Below, piece by piece: positions 10,419-20,396 of a DNA stretch of 64,000 bases. The notes below the pieces were generated by a model. That model was not told where the DNA came from, did no database searches, and was given only the letters and a program-made list of their open reading frames with translations. The DNA is taken from the NCBI GenBank assembly GCA_020310875.1, contig CM035427.1:91255457-91319456 (forward strand), given 5' to 3'. Each line of letters starts with the position of its first letter. The first letter of the stretch is position 1. A program made the translations under genes and the position numbers. Origin of the DNA: Ceratopteris richardii. Taxonomy: Eukaryota > Streptophyta > Polypodiopsida > Polypodiales > Pteridaceae.

Positions 10419-11815
10419 TCAAGTAGGTCTCGGTCCTATGCCCATCTGTTGAAGATGCTTGTTGAGCTGCTCTCTTCCAAGTGCTTTAGTGAATATGTCA
10501 GCACAATTTGCCTCTGTTGGGCAATATTCTAGCTCCACAATTTCATCTTCAATTAGCTCACGAATGTAATGGTACTGTACTTCTATGTGCTTGGTGCGAG
10601 CATGAAATACTGGGTTCTTTGCAATAGCCATACAACTTTGATTATCACACTTGAGTACAATTGGCATATTTGATGGAAAGCCTATATCTGCAAGAATTCT
10701 CCTTAACCAGACTGCCTCACAAGAAGCAAAACAAGCTGCTTTGTACTCTGCTTCAGTGGAGGAGAGTGCAAGAGTTGGTTGCTTCCTACTTACCCAAGAA
10801 AATATTCCTGAACCAAGTGAGAAACAATATCCAGAAACTGATTTTCTAGAATCACAATCTCCAGCCCAATCTGAATCACAATATCCTTGGAGTGTATCAC
10901 CTATGGTATACAAAATACCAAAATCCAAGGTTCCTGCAATGTACCTTAGAATTCGCATTCCAGCATTCCAGTGACTCTCCTTAGGTTTGTTGGAAAACCT
11001 GCTTAACACTCCAATAGCATAGCAAATGTCTGGTCTAGTGTTGCACAAAAAAATAAGACTTCCAACGAGCTTCCTATACTTCTTAGCATCTACATCAGGC
11101 ATGTTATCATCCATAGATAGCTTATGATTTACCTCCATAGGTGTGCTAGTTGGTTTGCAGTCCATCATTCCAAATGCCTTGAGAATTTCTTTGGAATATT
11201 TTTGTTGTGAGATGAAAATGCCATCCTTCCTTTGCCATACTTCAATTCCCAGACAAAAATGGAGTAGACCTAAGTCTGTCATTTCAAACTCAGTTCCCAA
11301 GCTGATCCGAGTTTGATTGATGAGTTCCTGATGATCTCCTGTAATGATCAAATCATCTACATATACAATGACAACAACTAGCTTGCTATCCCTTTTCGTT
11401 ACATACAGGTTAGCATCAGAAGTACTTCTTTCAAAACCCATATTTTTGAAAAAATGATCTATTCGTTGGTACCAAGCCCGTGGAGCTTGCTTAAGTCCAT
11501 ACAAAGCTTTCTTCAACCTGCAAACTTTATTTTCTGAATTGGGCACCTCAAAACCTGGTGGTTGAGATACATATACCTCCTCCTTGAGGTGACCATTCAA
11601 AAATGCAGATTTGACATCCATCTGGAAAATAGGCCAAGACTTTTGTGCAGCTACTGCAAGTACCGTCCGAATAGTTGTCATGCGTGCTGTTGGTGCAAAA
11701 GTTTCTTGAACATCAAATCCTTCAATCTGTGAAAAACCCTGTGCAACTAATCGTGCCTTATACTTTTCTAATGTTCCATCATCTTTATACTTAGCTTTCC
11801 AAATCCATTTAGTAC
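10419..11815 (-). CDS. J reverse transcriptase-RNase H region
   Basis: This minus-strand copia pol 3' part includes a 420-codon open frame (10419-11681) that looks whole. Visible RT motifs are the [14 protein letters not shown] segment with a metal-binding Asp, [17 protein letters not shown], and the catalytic box [13 protein letters not shown]. RNase H motifs follow: [51 protein letters not shown] and the C-terminal [15 protein letters not shown]. Sequence from 11682 to 11815 encodes the upstream RT start ([11 protein letters not shown]-like). Low decay agrees with the near-identical LTRs. Since integrase, protease and gag are absent, it has no complete pol. Confidence 0.85.
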
Positions 11816-11816
11816 C

Positions 11817-12055
11817 CGCTGGCCCCCTTGGACCCCCCAGCCGGGGCTGCTCACCGCTGCCCCGGACCCCACAATTGGGGACCCTGGTAACTCCCTTTCC
11901 TTATAATATCTTACATGGTCCAATATGACCTTCATCCAACATTCAAGTTGGGATTCCCATCAATTGGGTAATGCACGCTTGGCTTCTCCTCATAAAGGGG
12001 GCCTTACAAAATGTGCATACAATCATGAGGGGTAGACATTGATCATATACTAACA
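11817..12055 (-). repeat. Partial second LTR of J
   Basis: About 239 bp matches 10152-10390 with one difference. It ends in CTAACA against the TGATG target duplication. Only this portion of the 718 bp LTR is present. Confidence 0.9.
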
Positions 12056-12189
12056 TGATGAAGATAACATGGCTCAAGATTTTTGGGCATGTCTTTCTAC
12101 ATGTCATTATGATGCTTCTTTGCATTCTAAATTTATGGTTGTGAGTGAGGCTAATTCGGATTGGTTCTTTGATAGTGGTGCTTTAATAT

Positions 12190-13154
12190 AACAAGAATAA
12201 CTTGGATCTTCACCAATTTTAGAAGATCAATACTCAATTGTCAAGTTTTCTGAACAAACTGTGAAGAAGGAGATTACACAAAAAGTCTGTTGCACATAAT
12301 TCACTCATTGCCTTATCAAATATGTAACTTTTTTTATAAAACTTTGTATGAAGTGTCACCTATAGATTGTGCACCTTCTCCAAGTTGAATCATTCCAAAA
12401 GATTCAGTAGAGCTTGAGAAATGATCTCAACAACTCACCTATGTCTAAAATTGTTCTTCTAAGAAGTCGATTTAGACACCTATGACTTTAAACCTTTGGT
12501 TCTCTCAATCTAGAACACATTTCTATAAATGCTTTTAGCCACAAGTAGCTTACCTTCCAAATTAAAGATTAAGTACTTGCTTGCTCAAAAATTTAAACTA
12601 TGGAAGGAGAATTGATCAAAACATTCGTATCGAATTTTGCGCCTCCTGTAACTTCACTTCTTCTCATTCACATATGCAAATGTTCCTACACTTAATTCTC
12701 TAAGCCTGATCACAATTGGAAGCTAAAAATTTGTACAAAGATCGATCTCCTATAGAATTAGACTTGTACAAAAGCATTTGACAAAAGATCTAACACAGAA
12801 GGAGAAAACTCAGAAATATTGGGTGCAACATTTTCTTCATTTTTGAGAATTTTACAACTGAGTGATGAGAGAGTCTTAACTCACTTCTAAGATGTCTAAT
12901 GACACATACAACTTCTGATTAGTCTATTCTCATACTCTCTCATGCTTGCCCCGACATTTTCATAGTATGTATATACAAAAAATTTACAACCTTATGACTT
13001 CTTAAAGATATAAGTGAACTATCTGTACATATGTGTACACATCTTCCTCTTCTGAATGTATTCTTCTTCCATGCTTCACAATTTGAATCTTTCCTTCAAA
13101 CCTTGACTTCAACTCTTCATCAAAACATCAATTGTTGATTTTCCTGCACCAACA
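12190..13154 (-). repeat. 3' LTR of copia A (left limit approximate)
   Basis: On the minus strand a polypurine tract (TTGAGGGGGAGC, 13155-13166) is followed by TGTTGGTGCAGG, the LTR start. The LTR continues leftward to the edge of element H at about 12190; its exact end is not resolved. It is related to the LTR of A2 that begins at 63414. The run 12200-13140 has no gene. Confidence 0.65.
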
Positions 13155-13162
13155 GCTCCCCC

Positions 13163-14592
13163 TCAATCATCAATTGAGGTTTTCTCTATCTTCTTTATGC
13201 CTGCCATGTCTTTGAATCTCTGTAGCTTTGGTCCATCCAAGCTTTTGGTAAGCATATCAGCTATCTGATCTTTTGTTGAAGTATGTATGAATTCAATCTC
13301 TTTATCCATCACCTTCTCTCTCAGAAAGTGATACTGAATCTCAATGTGTTTAGTCCTTGCATGAAACACAGGATTAGCAGCTAAATACAATGAACTCATG
13401 TTATCTCCATAAATGATAGGTGTACTCTGTATGGTGTCAAAACTCTTCATGAGAGTCTTAAGCCATATCACTTCCTTTGCAGCTTCAACCATACCTTTGT
13501 ACTCAGCTTCTGTAGATGATAAAGCAACTGTGTGTTGCTTCTTTGAACACCAAGAGATTAACTTATCTCCCACATAACACAAGTATCCATATGTTGATCT
13601 TCTATCATTAGGATTACCTGCCCAATCTGCATCACTATATATTTTGATGTTTGTATCTGATGTAAAACGATAATACAAACCCTCTTTGAGTGTACCCTTT
13701 ATGTACCTCAACACTCTTTGACTTGCAATCCAATGTTCTTTCCTAGGACAATGCATGAATTGAGACAAAACTCCAACTGCATATGATAAGTCAGGCCTAG
13801 TTAATGTAGCATAGATAAGACTACCAACCAAACTCTGATATAGCTTTATATCCTTGAATTCTTCTCCACCATATGTGCTCAATTTGTGATTTACCTCCAT
13901 TGGAGTAGGTGCTACCCTGCAATCATTCATTTTAAACTTGATTAACAAGTTTCTCAAATACCTTTCTTGAGTCACATACACTCCATGTTGAGTGTATGAA
14001 ATCTCCATACCCAAGAAATATGACAAGTCTCCCAAGTCACTGATTTTGAACTCTTTCTCCATTTGCTTCTTTAGGCTTTGAATGCCTTTCTCATGTAAAT
14101 GAACCCATCATCACTTGCTTTAACAAGCAAGCTACTATCTGCCTTAGATACTTGAAATCCAAGTTCTTTCAAGAACTTCACAAGTCTATAATTCCATGCC
14201 CTTGGGGCCTGCTTCAAACCATACAAAGCTCTCTTGAGCTTACATACATGATTTGGATACCTTCCATCTTTGAATCCTTGAGGTTGCTCCATGAAAACAT
14301 CATCTGAAATGTAACCATTTAAAAAAGCATTCTTCACATCTAATTGACATAATTTCCAACCTTTACATGCAGCAATGGCTATGAGTGTCTTGATGGTTGT
14401 CATCTTTGCCACATGACTATAGGTCTCATCATAATCAATACCATATGTTTGAGCAAACCCTTTCACAACAAGTCTAGCTTTATACCTAGACACACTTCCA
14501 TCTGCAAACCTCTTAGTCTTGTAGACCCATTTGCATCCAATGATCTTCTGACTATTTGGTTTAGGAACCAAATCCCATGTCTGATTCTCCAT
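13163..14592 (-). pseudogene. Copia A RT-RNase H
   Basis: This encodes the polymerase and RNase H parts of a copia pol. Visible motifs are [51 protein letters not shown], then DLGDLSYFLGMEISYTQHG, IKIYSDADWAGNPNDRRST (RNase H Asp), [13 protein letters not shown] (Glu) and MLTKSLDGPKLQRFKD at the C-terminus. The stop is 9 bases before the polypurine tract, as in intact copia elements. It is broken a few times and matches A2 residue for residue over long stretches. Confidence 0.85.
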
Positions 14593-14646
14593 TAATGCAT
14601 CATATTCTTCCTACATAGCTTTCTCCCAATTTTCCTTACCTTTTGC

Positions 14647-15640
14647 CTATTCATATGTGGAAGGGTCTTCATCTACCTTTACCATGTAAGCATAATCTTT
14701 GGTAGCCAAAAAAGAAGTGTCATAGCTATACCTTGTAGGTTGCCACTTGTGTCTAGATGACCTTCTCAGTTCTCCACTCCTTGAGGTTTCTGGTTCTTCA
14801 CACTTAGGATCAAATCTTGGCATTTCTTCAACTTTAACCTGCACTTCATTATTCTCCTCTTCATCAAATATTTGAACCTTTGATTTACCTTTCTTTTGAC
14901 TCACAACTTCTTCATCACCTGAATTAATATTGATTGTACTTGCATAGCAAGTACCTTGCTCATCAAATGTAACATCTTCTGATACAAGAAATTGTTTTGT
15001 GGATGGACTCCACAACCTACGTCCCATCTGCTTATCATCATAACCAATGAATACATACTTTTCTGCTTTAGGTTCTAACTTGTGTCTTAATTGTGATGGC
15101 ACATATGCATATGCCAAACATCCAAATACTTTGCAATGATCCAAGCTAGGTCTCTTACCCCACCATGCCTCATATGGTGTCATATCCTTCAAAGCTTTAC
15201 ATGGTAGCCTATTGACCAAATAAGTAGATGTATTTACAGCCTCAGCCCACAACTAATTTGGGCAATTTTTCTCCTTCATCATTGACCTTGCAAACTCAAC
15301 AAGAGTTCTATTTCTTCTCTCTGCTACACCATTTTGTTGAGGAGAGTACCTGCAAGTAATTTCCCTTTTTATACCTGCATTCCACAAGTAATCACTGAAC
15401 TCATTAGAGAAATACTCTCCCCCTCCATCTAACCTTAGTCTCTTCAATTTATGGCTTGTAATTCTTTCTGCATACACATGATAATGTTTGATTGTATTGA
15501 ATACCTCTGACTTATCTTTGATCACATAGATAGTGATCCATCTGGTAGCATCATCAACATAAATCACATAGTACCTTGACATTGATATTGAAATCCTTTG
15601 ATGGTTCCCACACATCTGTGTGTACCAACTCAAGCTTCTC
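14647..15640 (-). pseudogene. Copia A integrase core and linker
   Basis: This is the integrase catalytic core, which joins element cDNA to host DNA. Visible are YYVIYVDDATRWITIYVIKD, LRLDGGGEYFSNEFSDYL with the second Asp, and SPQQNGVAERRNRTLVEFAR with the catalytic Glu. The typical copia post-core segment LPCKALKDMTPYEAWWGKRP and FGCLAYAYVPSQLRHKLEPK follows, then the linker to RT. The zinc-binding N-terminus is absent. Confidence 0.85.
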
Positions 15641-16961
15641 TGAATACATGCAAAGATCCATCAATAGGCGTCTCAGCCATATACACTCCACTGTAGCTGT
15701 GAGAACTGCCCTGTACTCAGCTTCACAACTCGAAGTCGCCACTGTAGGTTTCTTCTTACTCAACCAAGATATGCATGAGTCTCCAAGGAAAAAGCAATTA
15801 CTAGTAGTGGACACACGAATATCATAACAATCAGCCAATCACTATCTGTAAAAGCATGCAAGCATGGCTAAATATCTCTTCCATAAAAGATACCTTAGCT
15901 CAAAGTGCCTCTGAGATATCTAAACACATGTTTTACCGCTTGCCAATGCTTAGTGCCAGGGCTATGCATGAATCGACTCAAATGGGACACTGCATATTGT
16001 ATATCCGGCCTTGTGTTGCATGCATTTCTAAGACATCCCACAACTTGCTGATAAAGAGAAGTGTCAAATGCATCACTGGAATCCTCAACTAAGAATCTAA
16101 ATCCTATCTCAACTCGTGTGGAAACTAGCTTGCAATTCTCAAAGTCGAAACATTCAACTAGTTTTTCAACATACTTTGCTTGATGCATAACAATTCCCCC
16201 CTCAATGGATACAAACTAGAATATGCAAGATAGTAGTTCAAAAGACCAAGATAAGTGACATCAAAAGTATGCTGCAAATCAGCCATAAGAATGTCAAGTT
16301 TTGCATCACATGACCTAGTCAAGAGTATGTCATCGACATAAAGAACAAGCACTATAAGATCAGCCCCACTTTTGTGTACATAGATTTTTCTTTCAATCAG
16401 ACTACATGTGAAGCCAAGAGCAATCAAGTGCTTATGTATTTTATCATACCATGCACCTAGAGCTTTCTTGAGACCATACAAGGCTTTATGCAAGTGACAA
16501 ACCATATGCTCTATCCCTTTCATAGAAAATCCAAGAGGTTGCTTCACATAAACCTCTTCTTGCAAATCACCATTCAATAAGGTTATTTTTATGTCCAACT
16601 GATGCACTTTCCAAACTCGATGGGAAGCCAATGCAACCATGGTACGAATGGTAGTCATGCGTGAAGTAGGTGCAAAAATTTCCTCATAGTCAATGCCATA
16701 TTGTTGTGCATATCCTTTTGCAACCAATCTAGCTTTGCAGTGATCAATGCTACCATCACATTTTCTCTTAATCTTGTAAACCCACTTTGTACCAATGTCA
16801 TTCTTTCCTTTTGGAAATTCACATAACTCCCAAGTACCATTCCCATGTATGGAATCCATTTCTAATTGCATAGCACTCATCCATTGAGGATCATCACATG
16901 CATCTTCAAGAGAAAGCGGCTCTTCATTACAAGCGTAACTTGTTCTTTTGGAGATTAACAC
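15641..16961 (-). mobile_element. Copia fragment 'IV' (RT-RNase H)
   Basis: On the minus strand, RT (16961-16165) shows KWVYKIKRKCDGSIDHCKAR, IDYEEIFAPTSRMTTIRTMV and the catalytic VLVLYVDDILLT. RNase H (about 16165-15690) shows FRNACNTRPDIQYAVSHLSR-like sequence and WLSKKKPTVATSSCEAEYRA. It belongs to the same broad lineage as family I/II/III but is clearly a different family. No LTR, gag or integrase core is present. It is a fossil with several breaks, abutting A on the left and an old gypsy-like remnant on the right. Confidence 0.82.
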
Positions 16962-16964
16962 TCT

Positions 16965-17430
16965 CCATCAAATCTTAGGGGTTTGCACATTCACATGTGA
17001 TGGAAGCATTAGCTTCTCCAAATTGTAAATGAATTATGAGATATAGAAAGTCACATGGAATCTAAGGTTTAAGAGGAGCATTCATATTGTGTCATCTTGG
17101 CTTCATTGGATGATTCTTATGAAATTCTCCAACCTTGGTTGGTGCTCTCTTATGGTTTTCTATAGGTTCCCAAGTACAGTCAGGGATGTCATACAATTTC
17201 CAATGAACAAAGTACTCCAAGCTTCCTCAAGATATTTTGGAATCTAGGACATGCTCAACTTTGAACTCTTAATGATTAACAATCTCGATAGGTGTTGTAG
17301 GACTAGATCTCTCCCCACTCAATGGTGAAATCTAATATGTTTCTAACATGGATACATGGAAGATTAGATGTATAAAGCTTCAATTTTTGTGAGTCTCAAC
17401 ACTATGCCATTGAATGATACGATCATTCTC
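16965..17430 (-). mobile_element. Old remnant related to element F (LTR edge + gag region)
   Basis: The stretch 16983-17085 matches, with many differences, the end of F's LTR (GCATTAGCTTCTCCAAATTG.. and AGTCACATGGAATCT). The adjoining 17090-17330 matches the C-terminal gag region of F (the words TTCATTGGAT.ATTCTTATG and AACCTTG.TT.GTGCTCT). It therefore appears to be an older, heavily decayed member of F's family in the same orientation. Confidence 0.6.
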
Positions 17431-17839
17431 TCACAGAGGAATGAAAGAAAGTGATTTGATCACATGCCATATGAATCATTTTTATATTTCAATCCAAAAT
17501 CTGTGTGTACATGCATAAGGCTCTTTGTAATGGGATTAGACACCACCATGTGCAAGCATGGTAGGACCTTCCCAAAGCCATCAAGTCTTGAAGTCATGTA
17601 TACTCTCTACATATCAAAGAGCTCTCACTAAAGTGAAGATATATCAACACATTTTAGCTCTCAAGCCCCATGTAAAGGGAGTAGACACTGCTCTTTAAAA
17701 GAGTAAGACCTTCCCTATGGCTTGAACAAATGACACTCAAAGCTCACTACAAGGCCATGTAGCTCACAAGACAAAGGCTTCACCAAAACCAAAAGGAGGA
17801 CCCTACCAAAGATCCCATCAATGGATCCCATGAAGAATA
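17431..17839. other. Unassigned segment rich in inverted repeats
   Basis: No coding sequence is supported. The notable content is two stem-loops at 17519-17579 and 17662-17724, listed separately. The segment continues beyond element F at 20112, because F is flanked by a perfect CAACA duplication. Confidence 0.5.
17519..17724. repeat. Two cognate compound stem-loops with constant unpaired words
   Basis: Stem-loop 1 (17519-17579): outer arms GGCT/AGCC and TGGGA/TCCCA enclose a constant word TTAGACAC, then the inner stem ACCATG-tgcaag-CATGGT, then constant GGACCT. Stem-loop 2 (17662-17724): outer arms CAAG/CTTG, CCAT/ATGG and AGGGA/TCCCT enclose GTAGACAC, the inner stem CTCTT-taa-AAGAG, then AAGACCT. 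The unpaired words (GTAA or GTA, TAGACAC, GACCTTCCC) are shared, while most paired words differ between the two but stay complementary within each. Confidence 0.6.
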
Positions 17840-17844
17840 CAACA

Positions 17845-18549
17845 TGTCAGGGGAGCACTAGATTGTGCTCTATGACTTCACTAGAAAAGATTTCGGAAAT
17901 ACACTTATGATTACAAGAACCCCCACGTAGGGAAAATAATACAAGAAAACGGATTTGATACAAGACGTCCCACAACCCGGGACCAATAGGTATGGAAAAT
18001 TGGACTAGAGATGATACAAGAGATCCCACAACCCGGGACCGTAGGTATGGAACAAGATATCTCGATTATAAGAATTCCCTTCAAGGATAGGACTAGATAC
18101 AAGAAATAACTAGAAAGAATCTCCTACTATGAGATTACAATAGGACAAGGCTAGATGTCCAGGAAACAAGACTAGACAAGACTAGAGCAAGAGACAAGAC
18201 TAAAACTTGAACTGGAACTTGAAAGTACTTACTTGGTGATCATGACTCCTTGAGCTCCCAAGACTGGCATTGGCAAGACTGAGAAATGAATGTGGCCAAC
18301 CCTTCCTTATATAGGTTTTCAAGGGCGGTTCCCAAGGCGGTTGCGAATTGATGATATCATCATGATGTCATCAACTTCTAACAGGACCTTCGGATGTCAG
18401 AATTCAGCAAATAGACAGTCGATCTTGGGGTTTTGGCAGGTTCCGGACGCAATGGAAGCATAAGTTTCTCCAAAATATAAACCAATCATGAGATATGTAA
18501 AGTCACATGGAATCTGAGATTTAGGATGGTTTCCTTTGTGTCCATGACA
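17845..18549 (-). repeat. 3' LTR of F (705 bp)
   Basis: It pairs with 19406-20111 over its whole length. It contains two related words (CCCACAACCCGGGACC followed by TAGGTATGGA) about 65 bp apart, which are also present in the other LTR. Confidence 0.9.
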
Positions 18550-18565
18550 TCACCTCCCCCTCAAG

Positions 18566-19403
18566 TGACAAGTTCCATGAGGAGCGGCCATGTTCTCTAA
18601 CTTGGGTTTCATTGGATTCTTCTTATGGAATTCTCGAACCTTGATTTTTGCTCTCAAAAGATTTTCTGTAAGTTCCAAAGTACGATAACTCGTGTCATAT
18701 GCTTTGCAATGAATAAGGCATTCCAATCTTCCTCGAGAGATTCTTGAATCTAAGACATGATCAACCTTGAATTCTTCATGGTTCTTAATCTTGAAAGATG
18801 GTGAAGGATTAGGTGTCTCTTGAGCTTCCTTGGGTTCTTCACGCGATACATGTTTTGAGCTTCTAGTGGAATGTTGTGTTTCCAATATCTTTAATGGAGA
18901 GCGTTGAGTAAGCGCACCTCCTTGGTTGAACTTAAACTCCTCGTCCTTTATCTTCTTGATATCTTCATAACATGTATACTGGATATCGCTTGTAATGACT
19001 GTTGGGGCTTCAAAGATTCTTGATTCAAATTCTTGAGGAATAGTGCCTTCATTATTCAAGATTTCTGACTCTTGGACTTGGCTTTCTTTTAACAATTGAT
19101 TCTCACATTGAATTGCTTGATTGATAACGTCCTCCAAGGTATGTGCTTGAGGAATGGATAGCAAAGATATTTGAATTTAGGATTGAGGCCACTTCGAAAC
19201 TGGTTAACCATGTAGTCTTCTTGATATGTAGTTCCACGAAACAACATCTTGATATTCAAGGCATAACTTGAAATTGATCGATCATCTTGTTGTAGCAATC
19301 TTTTCATCTCTTGGACATGTTCGATCAAGTCCTTTATGGTAGATTGAATCCCCTTGCATAGGGAATCCATGGTGCTTGGTCTTGATGAAGATAGTCTTGC
19401 CAA
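18566..19403 (-). pseudogene. Gag-like region of F
   Basis: Two minus-strand open stretches (19403-19089 and 19164-18550) cover almost the whole interior. The first has SISSYALNIKMLFRGTTYQE and MVNQFRSGLNPKFKYLC, the gypsy gag pattern 'one conserved Arg-Phe-x-x-Gly-Leu-x-Pro'. The second is charged and contains TLEDVINQAIQCENQL, the usual 'A-x-x-x-A-x-x-x-E' helix after the capsid. No CCHC knuckle is visible. The product would be a capsid-like protein packaging element RNA. Confidence 0.7.
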
Positions 19404-19405
19404 AA

Positions 19406-20111
19406 TGTCAAGGGAGCACTAGATTGTGCTCTCTGACTTCACTAGATAAGATTTCAGAAATACACTTATTACTACAAGAACCCCCACATAGGGAAAATAA
19501 TACAAGAAAACGGATTCGATACAAGACGTCCCACAACCCGGGACCGATAGGTATGGAAAACTGGACTAGAGATGATATAGGAGATCCCACAACTCGGGAC
19601 CGTAGGTATGGAACAAGATACCTTGATTACAATACTTCCCTTCAAGGATATGGACTAGATACAAGAAATAACTAGAAAGAATCTCCTACTATGAGATTAC
19701 AATAGGACAAGGCTAGATGTCCAGGAAACAAGACTAGACAAGACTAGAACAAGAGACAAGACTAAAACTTGAACTAGAACTTGAAAGTACTTACTTGGTG
19801 ATCATGACTCCTTGAGCTCCCAAGACTGGCGTTGGCAAGACTGAGAAATGAATGTGGCCAACCCTTCCTTATATAGGTTTTCAAGGGCAGTTCCCAAGGC
19901 GGTTGCGAATTGATGATGTCATCATGATGTCATCAACTTCTAACAGGACCTTCGGATGTGGGAATTTAGCAAATAGACAGTCGATCTTGGGGTTTTGGCA
20001 GGTTCCGGACGCAATGGAAGCATTAGTGTCTCCAAAATATAAAGCAATCATGAGATCTGTAAAGTCACATGGAATCTGAGATTTAGGATGGTTTCCTTTG
20101 TGTCCATGACA
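19406..20111 (-). repeat. 5' LTR of F (706 bp)
   Basis: This is the second terminal repeat, ending beside the CAACA duplication. On the minus strand the interior begins TTTTGGCAAGACTATC; no standard initiator-Met primer-binding site is seen, so the primer tRNA is uncertain. Confidence 0.9.
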
Positions 20112-20184
20112 CAACAAAGCTCAAAGAAGGAGAAGGCAAATGGTTCCAAAGACACTACCTACCCCATGATGTAAACCCTAAATG

Positions 20185-20396
20185 TCTAGGGATCCCATAT
20201 GTCCCTAGATCCCATTAAAACCCACTTAGATCCCGAATGTCCAAGTATATGTCTTGGAATCCCATATGTCCCAAGATCTCACGGATGCCATATGTCCCAA
20301 ACTTGAATCCCATATGTCCAAGTTATGTCTAAGGATCCCATATGTCCTTAGATCCTAAAAGTCAATGGACTAAGTGATCCCATATGTCACTAGTCC
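20185..20396. repeat. Array of stem-loops: constant loop TCCCATATG, variable stems
   Basis: Five clear hairpins. 20185-20209: stem TCTAGGGA/TCCCTAGA. 20252-20276: TCTTGG/CCAAGA. 20300-20324: AACTTG/CAAGTT. 20328-20352: TCTAAGGA/TCCTTAGA. 20367-20396: GGACT+AGTGA/TCACT+AGTCC with one bulged A. All five carry the same core TCCCATATG in the loop. Two further weaker units lie at about 20224-20246 and 20281-20299. Stem sequences differ between units, but each left arm is the complement of its own right arm. No ORF runs through the array. Confidence 0.8.

Larger units (their letters stand above)
9673..12055 (-). mobile_element. Young, incomplete copia element 'J' inserted in H, with TSD
   Basis: This 2383 bp minus-strand insertion is flanked by perfect 5 bp target-site duplications TGATG (9668-9672 and 12056-12060). 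It has a full-length LTR at 9673-10390, a polypurine tract just inside it (10391-10400), an RT-RNase H region, and a partial second LTR at 11817-12055. The two LTR copies differ at only one position in about 239 aligned bases, so insertion was recent. gag, protease and integrase are missing, so it is broken and could only have moved with help from another element, or was reduced after insertion. H sequence resumes on both sides, which confirms the insertion point. Confidence 0.92.
8453..12190 (+). mobile_element. Copia element 'H' (PBS, gag, protease start), host of insertion J
   Basis: Plus-strand copia 5' half: the PBS at 8453, gag from an ATG at 8730, a CCHC zinc knuckle at about 9549-9590, and, beyond the inserted element J, the protease active-site segment DWFFDSGA at about 12150. 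Integrase, RT and RNase H are absent, because the sequence runs straight into the LTR of element A at about 12190. J is inserted between 9672 and 12056, with TGATG on both sides. The coding part is broken a few times. The gag resembles that of copia II (EQxxWDGxDAQAHALI), so H may be a relative of the I/II/III family. Confidence 0.8.
12190..15640 (-). mobile_element. Copia element 'A', 5'-truncated
   Basis: On the minus strand the order is integrase (15640-15253), integrase C-terminus and linker (15252-14647), RT (14592-14071), RT end and RNase H (14062-13163), polypurine tract and 3' LTR. gag and protease are absent: at about 15640 the sequence switches to another copia copy (IV), joined within the LELVHTDVWEPS integrase segment. 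It is closely related to A2 at 61126-64000 (shared [20 protein letters not shown] and [20 protein letters not shown]). It is a fossil with a small number of breaks. Confidence 0.88.
17845..20111 (-). mobile_element. Gag-only LTR element 'F' (TR-GAG type) with perfect TSD
   Basis: This 2267 bp element is bounded by CAACA target duplications (17840-17844 and 20112-20116). LTRs of 705 and 706 bp begin TGTCATGGACACAAAGG on the minus strand and end in GACA. A polypurine tract (CTTGAGGGGGAGGTGA) lies at 18550-18565, next to the 3' LTR, which fixes the minus orientation. The 856 bp interior holds only a gag-like region and no protease, RT or integrase, so it fits the non-autonomous terminal-repeat-with-gag class. 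The LTRs differ by roughly 4-5% by eye, mostly in their outer halves, implying a fairly young insertion. The structure looks whole; the gag coding is interrupted about once. Confidence 0.88.

Noticed and set aside
20185-20396. CRISPR-like array
   Set aside because: The constant part is a 9 nt loop, the variable parts are self-complementary stems rather than spacers, spacing is irregular, and the context is a plant nuclear genome.
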